From contig NW_008246068.1 in NCBI RefSeq assembly GCF_000281045.1, positions 691,067-731,826 on the forward strand: a stretch of 40,760 nt of DNA. Reading direction: 5' to 3'. The translations under genes were made by a program, and so were the position numbers. The notes under the pieces were generated by a model that was given only the letters and a program-made list of their open reading frames with translations, made no database searches and was not told where the DNA came from. This document shows, in pieces, positions 18,985 to 29,595 of the stretch; position 1 is the first letter of the stretch, and every line of letters begins with the position of its first letter. Source of the stretch: Saprolegnia diclina VS20. Taxonomy: Eukaryota > Oomycota > Saprolegniomycetes > Saprolegniales > Saprolegniaceae.

Positions 18985-20086
18985 ATGGCGACAGTCGACG
19001 CGGTCCTCCCGGCCACCGCCACGAAGCCATCGAGCAGCGCCGGCCGCGCCCCGTACCAGGTCAAGTTTACCTGCCTCGGCCACAAGAAGGCCATCTCGAG
19101 CATCGAGTTTAGCAACTTTGGCAACCTCCTCGCGTCGGCCTGTACGTCGACGCCCAGCTTGCCGATGCAGGGCCTCATGTCGCCGATGTGTAGCGCCCGA
19201 CAAGACGGTCAAGATATGGAATGCGAGCACGGGCGCGCTCGAGCAGACGTTGGAGGGCCACGAGCAGGGCATCTCAGACATCTCGTGGTCGGCGAACGCC
19301 CGCTTCATCGCGTCGGCGTCCGACGACTGCACGGTCAAGATCTGGGACACCGAGTCGAGCGAGACCGTCTCGACGCTGCGCGGCCACGCCAACTATGTGT
19401 TTTCCGTCAACTTTAATCCGCAAGGCACGCTGCTCGCGAGCGCGTCCTTTGACGAATCCGCGCGCCTCTGGGACGTGCGCACGGGCCGCGCCGTGCGCAT
19501 TTTGCCCGCGCACTCGGATCCCGTGACTGCTTCGTCGTTCAACCGCGACGGCACGCTGCTCGTCACAAGCAGGTGCGACCCGTGCCTACTTGTCGGTGTG
19601 CTCATGGTGATCTCAATTAGCTACGACGGCCTGTGCCGTATCTGGGACGTGGCGTCCGGGCAGTGCCTCAACACGCTCACGCTCTCAAACGAGCTCAACG
19701 ACGCGATCATTCCCGTCTCGTTTGCCAAGTTTTCGCCCAACGGCCGCTTTGTGCTCGTGAGCACGCTCGACGGCCGGCTTCGGCTCTGGGACTACGCCCG
19801 GAACCGCGTCATCAAGACGTACAGCGGCCACGTCAACAGCTCGTTCTGCGTCTTCTCGACGTTTTCTCTGCACGGGGGGCCGCCCACAATCATCTCGGGG
19901 TCCGAAGACAACACGATCGTGCTCTACGACGTCCAGACCCAAGAGAAAGTCCAAGTGCTCTCGGGGCACACGGACGCGGTGCTGGCGGTCGCCGCGCACC
20001 CGATGAAGGCGATGCTGGCGTCCGGCGCGCTCGACAAGGACAAGACGATCAAGGTCTGGGAGCAAGTGTACCCGTCGTGCAGCTAG
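18985..20086 (+). CDS. WDR5: WDR5 homologue, WD40 subunit of COMPASS/MLL histone methyltransferase
   Basis: Nuclear seven-bladed WD40 propeller that docks histone H3 and the SET1/MLL complex for H3K4 methylation. Three exons, 18985-19141, 19194-19572 and 19621-20086, give 333 aa, essentially the length of human WDR5 (334). The second intron (48 nt) is a multiple of three without a stop, so it can be misread as coding; splicing joins LLVTS to SYDGLCRIWD, the WDR5 sequence. Repeats are evident from GH...I and W-D/W-N signatures: LGHKKAISSIEFS, KTVKIWNASTG, LEGHEQGISDISWS, CTVKIWDTES, LRGHANYVFSVNFN, SARLWDVRTG, YSGHVNSSFCVFS and LSGHTDAVLAVAAHP. The C-terminus DKDKTIKVWE mirrors the family end. 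It converges with RPC6, with 153 bp between stop codons. Confidence 0.95.
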
Positions 20087-20239
20087 CGTTGTTGCTGCGT
20101 TTAATTTTATATGGTCGCACGCGACCACCGTCACCCCTTTCGTAATACTAAATCACCTACTAAATCAACGACTCTTGTGAGGCATCTTGACAAAGGACCG
20201 ACTAAATGACTAGGAACAATCGGAGAGCAGGCACGAATA

Positions 20240-21432
20240 TTAGAAAAGGTCGTCGGCGACGTTCATCCACTTGGTGAGGTACACGCACGTGGCCGGCGAG
20301 ACAATGTTGCCATCGGCGCACTGCTCAAAGACGGGGCAGACGCCGCACGGCGCCTCCGAAAGCCCGTCAAACACGCTCACGTCGCGGCAGATCTTGTACG
20401 AGACATCGCGCATCTCCTACATAGCAAAATATAAATATCGGAAAATGCACCAGAAAATGATAAGGCAACGTACGCCGTTGGCAAGCCGCGCCGTCCGGAC
20501 TTCCTCGATGCGTTCGTCGTAAATGAGCGTGTTGACAATTGACATCATCTCGTCTGGGCCCAGCGACACCTTGGCGATCCCCGACTCGTGGACCTTGTCG
20601 GTGATTTGCTGCAGCGTCACGACGCCCTACGTGGCCCATGAGCAGGAATCGATATGGCAACGTAGTCTACCTTGGCGCGGATGAATTGGCACACAAAGTT
20701 GCTCAGCGTATCGATAAAGTCGTGGTCAAACTCTTGCTCGTTGTACCACGGGCCGCCCGTGATGTCCCGCGATGGCACTAGACAAGGCATGCGACGTCGC
20801 CCGTAAGTGAGAGCGCCGTACCGAGGTCGTAGAGCATGTAGAGTTTCTTGTTCTTTTGGCTGATCGACTTGACGGCCTTGACGAGATGGCGCGACTCGAG
20901 CGTGCGAATGATCTTGCGGATCGTCATCTAGCATCGCCATACGCTGCAGTGCATGCCATGAACGACGTTGGCTCTACCTCGGGCAGATTGGTCTGCATCT
21001 TGATATCGCGCGTCCAGACGCCCTTGTTGCCCGACTTTTCAATCTCGTGGAGGACGGCGCGGTGTTCGCCCCTACAGCATGGCATCGTCGCGACCATGGC
21101 CGTCATGCAAGCAAGGTGCGTACGAGAGGCCTTGCATGCGCTCCGACTCTTCCTTGGTCACGAGCTGGTACAGCACGTTGCTGCCTTGCATCAAGATCTT
21201 GATGCGACTCTAGCGCAGACGAGCATGAGCGCCACGCATGCATGCTGCACACGTCTACCTCGCCCATGAGCCGGTTGATGCACACCGGCAGCTTGGCGTA
21301 TTGGTCGCCGAAGCTCTTGCGCACGACGTCGTCACCGACCGGCTCGGTCGAGCTCGCGAGGAGGTCCAGGAACGCCTTCTCGTGGTTCATGCTTCCAAGC
21401 GCGTTGTCGAAATCCAACAATTCCGTGGCCAT
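20240..21432 (-). CDS. RPC6: RNA polymerase III subunit RPC6 (RPC34/POLR3F)
   Basis: Winged-helix subunit of the RPC3-RPC6-RPC7 heterotrimer, needed for Pol III initiation at tRNA and 5S genes. Seven exons (21432-21259, 21209-21124, 21071-20978, 20927-20822, 20777-20671, 20626-20474, 20416-20240) sum to 299 codons with stop, close to human POLR3F (316 aa). Family landmarks in order: NVLYQLVTKEES (first winged helix), GVWTRDIKMQTNLPE, IIRTLESRHLVKAVKS with NKKLYMLYDL (second winged helix), DITGGPWYNEQEFDHDFID, and the C-terminal PCGVCPVFEQC...ATC. The four cysteines (CxxC, then C, then C) correspond to the 4Fe-4S site of the human protein. It is divergent from PWP2 across 813 bp. Confidence 0.95.
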
Positions 21433-22245
21433 GGAATACTGTCACAATTGATATTTAAATATCAAAAGCCACAGGTTGAAACCGGCGCCATCTTGACAGC
21501 AACCCCTTCGACTAACGTTGCGTAGACGAGGAGTGAGCAGAAAGCAATGACAATAGTGTGGTTCAGAGATACTAAATAAAATCGACTAAAACGAGCTCGT
21601 CCTGCAGCTCCTGTAGCTAGACTTGGGTAATATCTCGTGGAAGCGCTCGGTGGGCTATGCAAGGTGCAAGCCAAAGGCCTGCATCTCGCAACACGACTGA
21701 CGACTCATTCCTTGAAGCGACGAGCAATCGAGGTAACGCTGCCACGCAGTTCTTAGTGTCGAGGGTCGTCCCCATGCACTGGACGGTACAGTAGCTTCAA
21801 CGGCCCGAAATTCTTACATTCTAGGGAAAGCCATGCTGGACGACCTCTGTCGCCAAAGCCGCCTTGCCACAACGTATAAAATGCCCATCGACGGTGCTTG
21901 TCGGTCAAGTGTATAGCACCAACTGCCCTTGATGGCGCCTGAGTCGGACTTTACCGCTGCCGATAACAAAATTCCAACGGCTCAGTGTGCACTAGAGTTG
22001 CACGTTTGAGTCGGCTAGCCTATTGAAGAGTCGGTCTACTCCCAGGACAACAAAGCGAATGGATAGTCTAGTAACGTTAGGCTATTGATTCGTCGAGTGA
22101 CGTCGTTGGGGAGTGCTTGTGTAGCGCAGTGGGGACCTTCTGGATCGGGGCTTCTCGCTTCTGATTGGTCAAAACTCGAGGAAATTTGTTGGTGTGGAGT
22201 CGTACGCTATGATTGGTTGGGTCGCATTGCCCGAAATCCAAAAGC
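21433..22245. promoter_or_regulatory. Divergent RPC6-PWP2 intergenic region
   Basis: An 813-bp interval lies between the start codons of a Pol III subunit gene and a ribosome-biogenesis gene. Two TGATTGG (inverted CCAAT) boxes lie close to the PWP2 start, at 22162-22168 and about 22210-22216. No convincing gene was found inside; open frames are under 75 codons apart from shadows of the flanking genes. Confidence 0.5.
22162..22217 (+). promoter_or_regulatory. Paired inverted CCAAT boxes upstream of PWP2
   Basis: TGATTGGTC at about 22162 and TGATTGGTT at about 22210 read in the direction of PWP2, 30-85 bp before its ATG at 22246. The complement of each (GACCAATCA, AACCAATCA) matches or nearly matches the NF-Y consensus. 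Confidence 0.4.
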
Positions 22246-25087
22246 ATGAAGTTCGCGTACGAGGTAGACGCTTGCTGCATGCGCCAGCGGCTCATGCGTC
22301 CGCGTAGTTTAGCCACCTCTGTGGCACGGTGTACACGCAAGGCAATGTGGTCTTCACGCCGGATGGCAATGCGCTCCTGAGTCCCGTCGGCAACCGCATC
22401 ACGATGTTCGACCTCATCAAGTACAGCCTCTGCCACATGCTCGTCGGCTCATGCATCGTCTCGCTCTGTTAGCAACTCGTCGCGCACCTTTGCGTTCGAG
22501 AGCCGCTCGAATGTCTTTGCCATGGCCGTCTCGCACGACTCGCGCCTCTTGATTGCTGTCGACGAAGGTACATGCCCGCCTTGCGTCGCCCGCTTCCTGA
22601 CATGCGTTGGCTAGAGGGCCATTCGCTCCTCGTCAACCTCAAGAAGGGCATTGTCTTGTACCGCTTCAACTTCAAGGCGCCGGTCCGCGCGCTGCGCTTT
22701 AGCCCGGACGACAAGTACATTGCGGTGACCCATGGCACCAAGATCCAGGTGTGGAAGGCGCCGGGTCTCAAGCGCGAGTTTGCGCCCTTCGTGCACCACC
22801 GCACGTACGGCGGCCACCACGGCGACGTGCTCACGGTCGAGTGGTCGCCCGACTCGAAGTTCTTCCTCTCGTCGGCCAAGGACCTCTCGGTGCGTCTCTG
22901 GTCGATCACGCCGTACCCGACGTTCACGCCCTACTCGTTTGTCGGCCATCGCGACGTGGTCATGGGCGCCTTCTTCTCGGAAGATGGGTCGAGCGTCTAC
23001 ACGATCGGCCGCGACGGCGGCGCGTACCGCTGGGAACACAACTACGACGACATCGACGACGACTTGGACGACGACGACGAGACGCCGATCATTGCGCGTG
23101 GCGTCAAGTGGTCGACCAAGCACAAGCACGTCTTCAAGATGGAGTACGCCAAGATCGACTGCGTCGCGTTCCACGCGGCCTCGAGCCTTTTGACCGTGGG
23201 CTTTGGCAATGGCACCTTCGGCCTCTACTCGCTGCCGGACTTTGCCGACATTCACACGCTCAGCGTGACGCAGCACCGATTGAGCTCGGTCGCGATCAAC
23301 GCGTCCGGCGAGTGGCTCGCGCTCGCCTCGCAGACGCTCGGCCAGCTCCTCGTGTGGGAGTGGAAGTCGGAGACGTATGTGCTCAAGCAGCAAGGCCACT
23401 TTTTCGATCTGAACGCGCTTGCGTACTCGCCGGACGGCCGGCTGCTCGCGACCGGCGCCGACGACGCCAAGCTCAAGCTCTGGGACACGACGTCGGGCTT
23501 TTGCTACGTGACGTTCCACGAGCACCAAGCGCCGGTCACGGGCGTGGCTTTCTCGGCCAACGGCCAAGCGGTTGTCAGCTGCTCTCTCGACGGGACAGTC
23601 CGTGCGTTCGATCTCAACCGGTACAAGAACTTTCGTGTGCTCACGACGCCAAACCCGGTCCAGTTCTTGTCGCTGGCGCTCGACACGAGTGGCCAGATTG
23701 TGTGCGCGGGCACATTGGACCCGTTCCACATCTACGTCTGGTCGCTCCAGACCGGTCGCCTCACCGATGTGCTCAGTGGGCACACGGCGCCGGTGACGTC
23801 GCTCGCGTTCTCGCCGTCGACGACTGAAGAGCTCTTGCTCGCGTCTGGCTCGTGGGACCACACGGTCCGCGTCTGGAACGTGTACCAGAACAAGCCGTTC
23901 ATCGAGCCGCTCGCACACTCGTCGGATGTGCTTGCGGTAGCTTTCCGCCCCGACGGCAAGCAGGTGTGCTCGGCCACGCTCAACGGGCAGCTCAACCTCT
24001 GGAACATCGCCGACGGGGAGCAGGTCGGGCAGATTGACGGCCAAAAGGACGTCTCGGGCGGTCGCCACTCGACCGACGCGATCACAGCGAAGAACAACAC
24101 GCGCTCCAAGCACTTTACGTCCGTGTGCTACTCGGCCGACGGCTCGGTCGTCCTTGCCGGCGGCCAGTCCAAGTACATTTGCATCTACGAGGTCGCGTCG
24201 CGTTCGCACTTGCTGCTCAAGAAGTTCCAGCTCACGCACAACCGCAGCCTCGAAGGCGTCCTCGACAAGCTGCACACGGCCGAGCTCACGGAAGCCGGTT
24301 CGAAAAAGTCCCTGGACCTCGACGTCGACCCGATCGACGGTCACGTGACCAAGGACAACCAGCTCGTGGGCGCCAAGCGCGCGGTGGACCCCGGCGCTCG
24401 CCGCAAGCACCTCGATATCTTCTCCAAGGCCGTGCTCTTCTCGCCGACCGGTCGGTCGTGGGCGGCGGCGACGACCGAAGGCCTCCTCATTTACTCGCTG
24501 GACGAGACGCTGACGTTCGACCCGTTTGACTTGGACGAAGACATTACGCCCGACACGATCCGCGCGACGCTCGCGCGCCACGAGTTCACCAAGGTATACG
24601 AAAGGACGCTGAGATGTCGGTGGATCTAACACGTGGGATGTAGGCGCTGCTCATGTCGCTCCATTTGAACGAAGAGCCGTTGATTCGCCTCTGCCTGGAG
24701 AGCGTCCCGAACGACAGCATCGTGCTTGTCGCGCAGTCGCTCACCGATACGTACCTCAAGCGCCTCCTTACGCTGCTGGCCAAGGGCCTCGGCGAGAGCC
24801 CGCACTTGGAGTTCTACTTGAGCTGGAGCCTCGCGATTCTGAACGCACACGGCCCGATGCTCCAGGCGCACTCGGTCGAGTTTCTCAGTACGCTCCGTGC
24901 GCTCCAAAAGAGCATTGTGATCCACTTTAGCGAACTCTCGCGCGTGTACGACCTTGGCGTTTCAGTTGAAACCTTGATATTTATATCCATATGTTGTAGG
25001 TGCAACGACAACCAGTACACGCTCGACTACCTCCGCAACTTGAACCAGCTCCAGATCGCCCAAGCCGCCGAGAGTACGATGGAGTAG
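22246..25087 (+). CDS. PWP2: PWP2/UTP1, SSU processome UTP-B subunit
   Basis: Nucleolar tandem-propeller WD40 protein of the UTP-B complex, which binds the 5' ETS/U3 snoRNP during 18S rRNA maturation. Six exons (22246-22263, 22308-22420, 22473-22567, 22615-24593, 24644-24945, 25000-25087) sum to 865 codons with stop (864 aa), the usual PWP2 size. The tiny first exon encodes MKFAYE and continues as FSHLCGTVYTQGNVVFT, matching the PWP2 N-terminus; SPVGNRITMFDL follows. WD units run to about residue 660, with VDEEGHSLLVNLKKG and GARYxW-type signatures. The terminal Utp12-type helical domain (about 735-864) shows SLHLNEEPLIRLCLESVP and YTLDYLRNLNQ. The last intron (54 nt) is a multiple of three and can be misread as coding. 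Confidence 0.95.
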
Positions 25088-25587
25088 ATGCATTGGAGCT
25101 GGTGTAACCTACCGTTGCGCGCTCCCACGCGAGTGCAAGACGACCGTATATATAGAAACACGCTGTGCATGATGACTTGAGCGCTCTGTGTTGGTGTCGA
25201 TGGCCCACGCGTCACCGCTGCCAAGGGCCAGCCGACAGCCAAACACCGTCCAGGCTCTTATTGGGACTACGCTGGTAACTAGAAGACCTCTGGGAGACCT
25301 CTTGGGAAACGCAAGGCGCCGAAAAGACACCGCATGACCGACGAGTTTGTTGGTGTTGCTACGAGTATGCTGGTGGCATCTGGGTGCCAACCCCTGCCAC
25401 GTCACCGACCCGTCCTGACCAAAGCAGAAGCTCACTACTTGGTATATCGCAGAACCTTGGGCTGCTAAGACAGCTTCCGATCCTCTGAGCCTTCGTCGAA
25501 GCGGCTCGTTGCATCTGTCGTTGCAGCGACTCGACTCTGGCGCTGTGCCATGCGGCGGGGCGCAGGTGGCGGGACAGGCGGGACGTC

Positions 25588-25612
25588 AACCGGTATCCTC
25601 CGGATACCGGTT
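25588..25612. promoter_or_regulatory. Perfect 11-bp inverted repeat upstream of the EEP gene
   Basis: AACCGGTATCC (25588-25598), a 3-nt spacer and GGATACCGGTT (25602-25612) form a perfect hairpin or dyad 45 bp before the ATG of the EEP gene, probably in its core promoter or 5' UTR. Confidence 0.45.
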
Positions 25613-25656
25613 TGACACGACGTTGGCCACGTAGACAGTAAGAAGCGAGGTGCGAG

Positions 25657-26703
25657 ATGGACCCGTTCCAAGCGCGCTTGAGCCAGCGGGCGATGCGCAA
25701 CCCGTACAAGCACGACGAGGACGCGCTGCCCGTGCGCATCAAGACGGCGGTCGGCGCCTTCACCTTTGTCGTCTTTCTCTTCTTTGTCTTGACGCCGAGT
25801 GCGCCGAGTGGCGGTGAGCCCGGGCGGGCGCTGCGGCAGGTTGCGCTACCGCCGACGCCGCTCGCAATCATGACGTTCAACTTGCGCTTCGCGGGCGCCA
25901 ACGACGGCTACAACAGCTGGGACTACCGCAAGCAGCACGTGTACGACCTTGTGGACCGGTACCATCCCGTCATCATGGGCACGCAAGAGGGCCTGAAGGA
26001 CCAGCTTGCCGAGCTCCACGCCAACTTGGCCGGCAATTACGAGCGGTTCGGCGTCGAGCGCGAGCCCAACGGCGAGTTTGAGCAGATCTTCTACGACGCC
26101 GACGTCCTCGAGCGCGTCGACGGCGACAACTACTGGCTCTCGGATACGCCCGAGGTGCCGCATGAGACGGCGTGGGGCGCGCCGTGCGTGCGCATGGTCA
26201 CGTGGTGTCGCTTCCGCCTCAAGGCGACGCGCCAAGAGTTTATCTTTATCAACACGCAGTTTGACCACCGCAGCGAAGAGTCGCGGATCAAGAGCGCGGC
26301 CCTCATCTGGGACCGCATCCAGTCGTTCGATGCGTCGCTGCCAGTGTTTGTGGTCGGCGACTTCAACACGTACCGCCACACGTCCGTCTACTCGTACTTG
26401 ACATCCGAAGACGGCGCGAACCTCGCCGAGGCGTGGCAGACCGCCGACCACACGATCGGCGACGTCTCGTACACGTACCACGGGTGGGCCGGTGTCGACA
26501 ACGACGGCGAAAAGGTCGCCGACGTCGTCCGCGCTGAGAACCACATTGACTGGATCTTGTACCGGCCGCGGAACCTGAAGGTGCTTACGACCGAAGTCAT
26601 CACCGAGTCGCGCGATGGCCGGTACCCGTCCGACCACTACCCGATCCAGGCCTCGCTTCTCCTTCCCAACGTCGACGTCCTCCCGGCACCGCGTTTGCAC
26701 TAG
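25657..26703 (+). CDS. Membrane-anchored endonuclease/exonuclease/phosphatase-family phosphodiesterase
   Basis: Single exon, 348 aa. A cytosolic N-terminus of about 28 residues precedes one strong hydrophobic helix (about 29-45, VGAFTFVVFLFFVL), predicting a type II anchor with the catalytic domain outside the cytosol. The EEP (DNase I-like) fold follows with all usual metal and catalytic landmarks: TFNLRF with Asn75, GTQEG with Glu111, NTQFDH (Asp203, His204), GDFNT (Asp235, Asn237), HIDWIL (Asp298) and YPSDHYPI (Ser325, Asp326, His327). Mg-dependent phosphodiester or phosphomonoester hydrolysis is expected. The substrate (nucleic acid, phosphoinositide, sphingomyelin or sugar phosphate) cannot be told from sequence. 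It converges with the laminin-IV-like gene, 81 bp apart. Confidence 0.88.
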   Translation: MDPFQARLSQRAMRNPYKHDEDALPVRIKTAVGAFTFVVFLFFVLTPSAPSGGEPGRALRQVALPPTPLAIMTFNLRFAGANDGYNSWDYRKQHVYDLVDRYHPVIMGTQEGLKDQLAELHANLAGNYERFGVEREPNGEFEQIFYDADVLERVDGDNYWLSDTPEVPHETAWGAPCVRMVTWCRFRLKATRQEFIFINTQFDHRSEESRIKSAALIWDRIQSFDASLPVFVVGDFNTYRHTSVYSYLTSEDGANLAEAWQTADHTIGDVSYTYHGWAGVDNDGEKVADVVRAENHIDWILYRPRNLKVLTTEVITESRDGRYPSDHYPIQASLLLPNVDVLPAPRLH

Positions 26704-26784
26704 AGAAGTCGCTGATCGTCAATACTGTACATACGACCGATTTTGTCGGATTCAAATCTATGGTAGCTTATGTAGCGGCGTCGA

Positions 26785-28011
26785 CTAGTAGCAGTTGAGC
26801 GGATAACCCGGGCCGTGTTGGTACTGGACCGTGTCCAGTGCCACTGTCTCGTACCGAGTCGTAAAGTCGCCGAGGATGTAGAGACCGCTGAGCTTCGAGA
26901 GCACCTCGAGAAACTGACATTGGGACGGGATCGTCCACGGCAGCAGCGTGTTCTTTGGGTCTTGGCGCCACCCCGCCGACTCGAGGAGCGGAACGGTATA
27001 CGCTGTGGTCGCGCCATCAAACTGCGGCGAGTTGCTCTGGGCCCACGCCAAGCGGACACCCGCGTTGAGATTGCAGGTCGCGCAGTCGAGCAGCACGAGC
27101 GGCGCCTGGGACGGGTCGTTGCGCGCGGTAAAGTCGCCTTCGGACGCCGCGAGAAGGAAGCTGAGGACACCTCCGTACGTGTACCACTGATTCCCGAGAA
27201 ACTTGAGCGGCGCGGCGAAGTACCAGAGGACCATGTCGGTCCCGGATTGCGGGTTGGTTTGAATCATGGCCTCTATATTCCCAATGTTGCACAAGTTGTC
27301 ACGACACTCGTACCGGTGGCGTAAACATAGTAGCTCAATGGTCCCCGGCTTGTCGGGTCAAAGATGGGCTGCACAGACGACAAATTACGTGCACTGCACC
27401 ACAGTGTCCTAGGCGCACCTGCGTCGCTTGCTGGTTTTGAATGAGCTGCCAGCCGTCTGTATCAAAGTTGAAGTGGCTCGTCATGACGGCCGCGTTGTGC
27501 GAGACGGTGATGATGCCGGGTGCGGACGTGACGCTGCCGTCGTAGACCGTGTACGTAAACTCGGTAAACTAATTGACAATATTGTGTGGGCTCCGAGTGA
27601 CAATATTGTACACGCGCGACAGTACCTTGGTGTCGAGCGGCGACGACGAGAACGGCCGCGAAAACACCACGCGCGCCTTGGAGCCGGTCACGAGGCTTGG
27701 CGTGGACGCCACCGGGCTCGCTGCCTTCTTGGGGTCGTAGCCGTAGTCGCTATAGACCTGCGAGAGCTGGTACAACGCGCCCTGCGTGGGCAGCGACGTG
27801 ATCGCGTAGGACAACTGGCGGCCACTCGTACTGTAGCCCTTGAGCGCCACGACCACGTCCTCGCCGGGCGATACGTGTACGGTCAAGTGGCGCGCGACCA
27901 GCGTCGTCCTACACCGTGTCTTTGTCTTGTGTTCATTGCAGCTTGGAGACGCTACTGTGCACAGCTCAGCGCCGCGACGGCGAGGGCGGAGAGCGCCGAT
28001 CGGACGAGCAT
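26785..28011 (-). CDS. Secreted protein with cadherin-like segment and laminin IV (laminin B) domain
   Basis: The inferred start near 28011 gives a signal peptide (MLVRSALSALAVAALSCAQ) in a short exon; splicing joins CAQ to TTLVARHLTVHVSPGED. The next region (LKGYSTSGRQLSYAITSLP, TQGALYQL, later FTEFTYTVYDG) matches the cadherin-tandem/Ig-like pattern of extracellular adhesins, with the joint LDTK-FTEFTYTV across an intron at about 27572-27630. The rest fits a laminin IV/B domain: SHFNFDTDGW, then YFAAPLKFLGNQWYTYGGVL, LLESAGWRQ, and FLEVLSKLSGLYILGDFTT before a conserved C-terminal strand. Four Cys lie in the domain. A further intron falls within about 27290-27420, whose exact edges I could not fix. 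Probably a cell-wall, cyst or host-surface adhesion protein; that role is inferred. Confidence 0.75.
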
Positions 28012-28138
28012 GTCGACAGGCTATTCCCGGGTCGGCCCTGAAACCAACACTCGATTTGATGGCCAATAAGACATTATATTTCTTATTTCGTATAGGGTCA
28101 AGGTGTCTAGTCGCCGCGGCCGTCGCAAGTCGAGTGGC

Positions 28139-29595
28139 TTAGGAGATGACGAGCGTCTCGTCGTCGTCGTAGCCAAAGTCACTCTTGTACGTATCAAAGA
28201 TGCGCTGCAGAGCGGCCGAGTACGTGGCGTGGTACGCGAGGCAGTCGTCGTCGGTCGGATCGTCTTTTTGTTCGACCTGATATATCGAGGACAATATGTC
28301 ATTGTACGAGACCACTATAACAATATGGATATACCGCAATCGGCGCGCCGTAGACGATGCCCATGTGGCGCTTGCCCGCGAGACGCAGCGGGACCCACGT
28401 GCACCAGCAGCCCCAAAAGAGAAGCAGCGGCACTTTGAACACTTGGAGTACCGTCGCGCGCAGTCCTTTCGGCGGGTTCCACAGGCTAGCACCGATCGTG
28501 TCGGCACCGGGGCATAAGGAAGGAGAGACGTACTTGTACATCCACTTTTCGCCAAACACAAAGGTCGGCACGAGGTCGGCGCCGTTCTTGATGGCGAGTT
28601 TGATGAACCCGAGACGCTTCTTGAGCACGAGTTCGGTCTACAGCGTGCACACAATAAGACAATGTGCGACAGCTCAATCGACTTGTCGTACTTGCTTGAT
28701 GTTGGGGTTGGTCAAGAAGATTTCTTTTGAACCGCCCGGGTAGACGACGATGCTGAGCTTCTTGTCGAGGACCTTTTGCGCGGTCGAGCGCGACGCATCC
28801 ACGGCGCCGAGCCTATGAACCAGTTCGCTTGGTGTTGCGTGCAAACAGACAGACGCACCAGAGGCACAATTCACGCCCGAGGGGCACGTAAAACATGGGC
28901 GTCGCGCCGAGTGCTAGCATCCCCTTATCATGAGTACAAGCGCCATGGTAGTGATGTACCGCGGACTTCGATGCCCGGATGCACTTTCTCCCAGTTGCCA
29001 GCGTAGCACGACATGCGCGAGAGGACGAGGATGCCATGCGGGTGAAAGCCAAAGATGTACTACATCCATCCAGCATGAGAGACGAGGACGCTGACGACCG
29101 TACCTGCTTGGACGCGTCGAGCGCTTGTTCCCGGACAATTTCGAGGCTAGTTCGATGGTAGGTAAGGGATAGATGCTGACGAAGGACGTACCCAACGTAT
29201 TCGCACATGAGCTTCCACAGCCAGTGCATGCGGAGACCGTCCCACTGCATACCGCCGGTCGCCGGCGTGAGCTTGCGGTGCGCGCCGTTGAGATACGACG
29301 GCAGGTAGAGCGCGACGACAGCCGCGCTCACATAGCCATAGCCAATCTAATAGGAGGCCATCTTGGTCAGTGCCGTATCGACAAGCGTAGTACCGCGTAG
29401 AGGTAGTAGAGGCCCGCGACGGCGACCCAAAACCACAAGAGGTAGTGGATCGAGACAAAGGCCACCGAGAGCTGCAAAAAGGTGCTACGTAGCGTGTGCA
29501 TAATTGTCATTCGAACTAAGGACAATACTCTACCGAATCGCCTCGGGAAAGTGCGGGAGCACGCGCTCGGTCGGGAAGCGCACGACGGTCGCCAT
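28139..29595 (-). CDS. DGAT2: DGAT2-family acyl-CoA:(di)acylglycerol acyltransferase, copy A
   Basis: ER/lipid-droplet enzyme that transfers acyl-CoA to diacylglycerol (or monoacylglycerol), the last step of triacylglycerol synthesis. Ten exons (29595-29534, 29484-29394, 29346-29192, 29146-29104, 29059-28960, 28913-28859, 28812-28692, 28637-28534, 28485-28335, 28276-28139) sum to 340 codons with stop (339 aa). An N-terminal hydrophobic hairpin spans SIHYLLWFWVAVAGLYYLY. YLNGAHRKLTPATGG precedes the hallmark FHPHGIL (about residues 122-128). Further family blocks are VYPGGSKEIF, KKRLGFIKLAIKNGADLVPT and FGEKWMY. The C-terminus is acidic (FGYDDDETLVIS). All introns but the last end in TAG. It is paralogous to the gene at 35178-36648. 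Confidence 0.93.

Noticed and set aside
22611-24632. 673-codon minus-strand open frame antisense to PWP2
   Set aside because: Arg/Val/Glu-rich shadow of the PWP2 coding strand caused by GC-rich third positions; the plus frame is an unambiguous PWP2.
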